NCBI GenBank assembly: GCA_016935295.1
Contig: JAFGRF010000005.1
Coordinates: forward strand, 1-7,361
Source of the DNA: Caldifarciminota bacterium
Lineage (GTDB): Bacteria > Hydrothermota > Tepidihabitantia > Tepidihabitantales > Tepidihabitantaceae
Length of the DNA: 7,361 bases
Reading direction: 5' to 3'
Position 1 is the first letter of the stretch. Each line of letters begins with the position of its first letter. The notes beneath the pieces were generated by a model. It worked only from the letters and a program-made list of their open reading frames with translations, was not told the DNA's origin and made no database searches. Both the position numbers and the translations under genes were made by a program. Shown here piece by piece: positions 5,756 to 7,361 of the stretch.

Positions 5756-7361
5756 CTAGCGGACGACCGCAACCCGCGCAGTTGAATTCCGGTCGGTCGA
5801 GAGACGGATGTAGTAGACCCCGGCCGGAACGAGTCTACCCGCGGCATCTCTGCCGTCCCAGTTCGCGTTGTATACGCCGGCGTCAAGCAGGCCCGAAGCG
5901 AGGCTCCTGACCTGCCTGCCGGTCGCGTCGTAGACAGAGAGGCTGGCCATCCCTGCGCGCTCCAGGGCGTAGCTGATACGAGTTGCGCCAATGACAGGAT
6001 TCGGCCCCACCTCGAACATCGAAGTCACGACCTTGCCCGTCGGCTCCTGGGCACCGGTGATTCCGGTCACGACAATGTCTTCGAGGGGCCCCTGGTCGTT
6101 CCAGCCCCAAGTCGCGTTGTGACCACGTACGCGGTAGTAGTAAGTTCCAGTCGTCTCGGCCGTCACCTGGTAGAGCGTATCGGTGATGCTGTCGGACAGC
6201 ACGGTGTGGCTGGCGAACTCAGACACCGGCCAGACGTCGTCGATGTAGACGCCGGAACCGGTCGTGCCGTCGTCAGTCATATACCGGAAGCGGATGAACA
6301 CCGAATTGCCGACCCACGGCTCGAGCGGGAAGGCTTTGTATTGCCAGCCCGACGAGTTGCCGGTGAACCGGTCGTGAAGCTGAACCCATTCTTTGCCCTC
6401 CATCGACACTTCGGCCACCGTCACGTCGTAGTTATTCTCGGTGTTGTACCATATCCAGTACCTGAGCGAGTCGCCGGATTGGACCGGATACGGGTCCTTA
6501 GTCACGCAATAGTTGGCGATGTTGTTGCCGCTACCGAGAGATATCGAGTAGACGCCGCCGTGCTTCTGGGTCGAGGACTGGCTCGCGCCCTGCAGAACCC
6601 ACTTGGACAAATCCGCCTCCATGTTGTCCGTGACAACCGACAGGCCGGTGAGTTCCTCAAGCTCCCACCGGTCCGGGTGATTGTGCTCGGGCCGAATCGG
6701 TGTCCAGTGCACCGTGTAGCTCCCGGTGGCCGAGGAATCCATGACCGCGAGAATCGGTCGCGGCACCGTGCCCTCAAGCGCGGCAATGATGGAATCCGAC
6801 TGCCGGAACAGGTAGTAGGTGCCCCGGAACGACGCCCGCTGGATGCTGTCCAGGTCACCGGTTGGCTGGTAGAACGCGGTCCCCAACTCGAAGCAGAACG
6901 ACATGCACGGGAAACCGCCGATGTTGCGGCCCCAGCCGTAGAACCAGTCGTCTGAGCCGCAGTTGGTCGGGTAAAGGTAGTTGCCCTGCATCGGGTCGTA
7001 GGTGCCGCCGCCGAGCTTGCCCATCCGGCTCGCAGTCGCAGTGGCTAGAGCCTTGAAGTACAGGCTGTCCGGGGTCAGGACGCCATTGCCGTACGGCCAG
7101 AGCACGAGCTCGCCGTGGGTGTGCATGCTGGCGCAGGCGACGACCGTGTGCTGCTTGAACCACTCGCTGATGGCGGCAATCTCGTTGCCCCAGGCACCGC
7201 GGGCGCCGAACCACGTCAGGTCTCGCGGCCGGTGCGACGTATTGGAGCCGCTGACAAGCGAACCCCAGTCACTCATCCGGTAGCCATCGCAGCTGCCGTT
7301 AAAATCCCGGTTCGGGTCGCAGCCGATGTACGAACCGAACGGCTGCCGGTTCTTGCGCCAC
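5756..7361 (-). CDS. Secreted M14-family peptidase, 5' end beyond the window; jelly-roll, Fn3-like and FlgD-Ig-like tail
   Basis: 534 residues are visible; the protein enters from the right edge already inside the catalytic domain (WRKNR at the edge). Seen in order: the carboxylate-binding segment DPNRDFNG with the canonical Asn-Arg, the third zinc-ligand His in SMHTHGELVLWPYG (codon 7123-7121), and the catalytic Glu in FCFELGTAF (codon 6889-6887). The H-x-x-E zinc pair should lie outside the window. After the catalytic domain comes a MAM/immune-inhibitor-A-like jelly roll (about 6620-6225: SGDSLRYWIWYNTE, FTGNSSGWQYKAF, VYIDDVWP), then an Fn3-like repeat (TGTYYYRVRGHNATWGW). It ends with a FlgD-Ig-like C-terminal tail (ISYALERAG, SVYDATGRQVRSL, WDGRDAAGRLVPAGVYYIRL, ending VAVVR), typical of exported FCB-group proteins. 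It is probably a peptidase that works outside the cell; the added domains suggest attachment to a substrate or surface. It shares family and strand with the neighbouring peptidase, but the accessory domains differ. Confidence 0.88.
   Translation of the reverse strand, partial: WRKNRQPFGSYIGCDPNRDFNGSCDGYRMSDWGSLVSGSNTSHRPRDLTWFGARGAWGNEIAAISEWFKQHTVVACASMHTHGELVLWPYGNGVLTPDSLYFKALATATASRMGKLGGGTYDPMQGNYLYPTNCGSDDWFYGWGRNIGGFPCMSFCFELGTAFYQPTGDLDSIQRASFRGTYYLFRQSDSIIAALEGTVPRPILAVMDSSATGSYTVHWTPIRPEHNHPDRWELEELTGLSVVTDNMEADLSKWVLQGASQSSTQKHGGVYSISLGSGNNIANYCVTKDPYPVQSGDSLRYWIWYNTENNYDVTVAEVSMEGKEWVQLHDRFTGNSSGWQYKAFPLEPWVGNSVFIRFRYMTDDGTTGSGVYIDDVWPVSEFASHTVLSDSITDTLYQVTAETTGTYYYRVRGHNATWGWNDQGPLEDIVVTGITGAQEPTGKVVTSMFEVGPNPVIGATRISYALERAGMASLSVYDATGRQVRSLASGLLDAGVYNANWDGRDAAGRLVPAGVYYIRLSTDRNSTARVAVVR

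Noticed and set aside
6119..6955. 278-aa open frame on the + strand opposite the second peptidase
   Set aside because: Antisense shadow of a well-supported coding region; its composition is low-complexity and no family is recognisable.

Overview
The window comes from a GC-rich bacterium. Two large secreted peptidases end in the C-terminal beta-sandwich tails (FlgD-Ig-like and type IX-like, closing in ...VVR) that are common in the FCB supergroup and in candidate phyla such as WOR-3/Stahlbacteria, Zixibacteria and Eisenbacteria. This placement is inferred from protein architecture and sequence style; no marker phylogeny was possible.

Left part (+ strand). Positions 1-37 hold nothing I can name. 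Positions 38-243 are a gene-free stretch built from degenerate 7-base units. It runs up to a promoter (248-275), a strong Shine-Dalgarno and a lipoprotein gene (296-1549) encoding a PKD/Fn3-like domain followed by a complete seven-bladed YVTN-type beta-propeller. Two hairpins follow, one a perfect 15-bp stem, and then a second heptad-periodic gene-free stretch (1689-1884) that shares unit order with the first. A near-consensus promoter (1947-1975) lies exactly where its transcript would begin at the ATG of the next gene, so that mRNA is probably leaderless. It drives a two-gene operon (1982-2503, 2490-2972; 14-nt overlap) of small single-span membrane proteins that look like distant relatives of each other.

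Right part (- strand). Elongation factor P (3081-3641) has its own promoter and Shine-Dalgarno. Upstream of it lies an M14-family zinc carboxypeptidase (3711-5590), whose signal peptide is interrupted by a one-base frameshift right after a well-placed ATG. After a GC-rich terminator comes the 3' portion of a second M14-family peptidase (5756 to the right edge) with a jelly-roll/MAM-like domain, an Fn3-like domain and a FlgD-Ig-like C-terminal tail.

The propeller lipoprotein and the two peptidases belong to the cell surface or the outside of the cell; EF-P is a cytoplasmic translation factor. The most unusual signals are the heptad-periodic DNA present in both long gene-free regions, the frameshift at the peptidase start, and the leaderless operon of two related membrane proteins. 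No RNA genes, insertion sequences or CRISPR arrays were seen.
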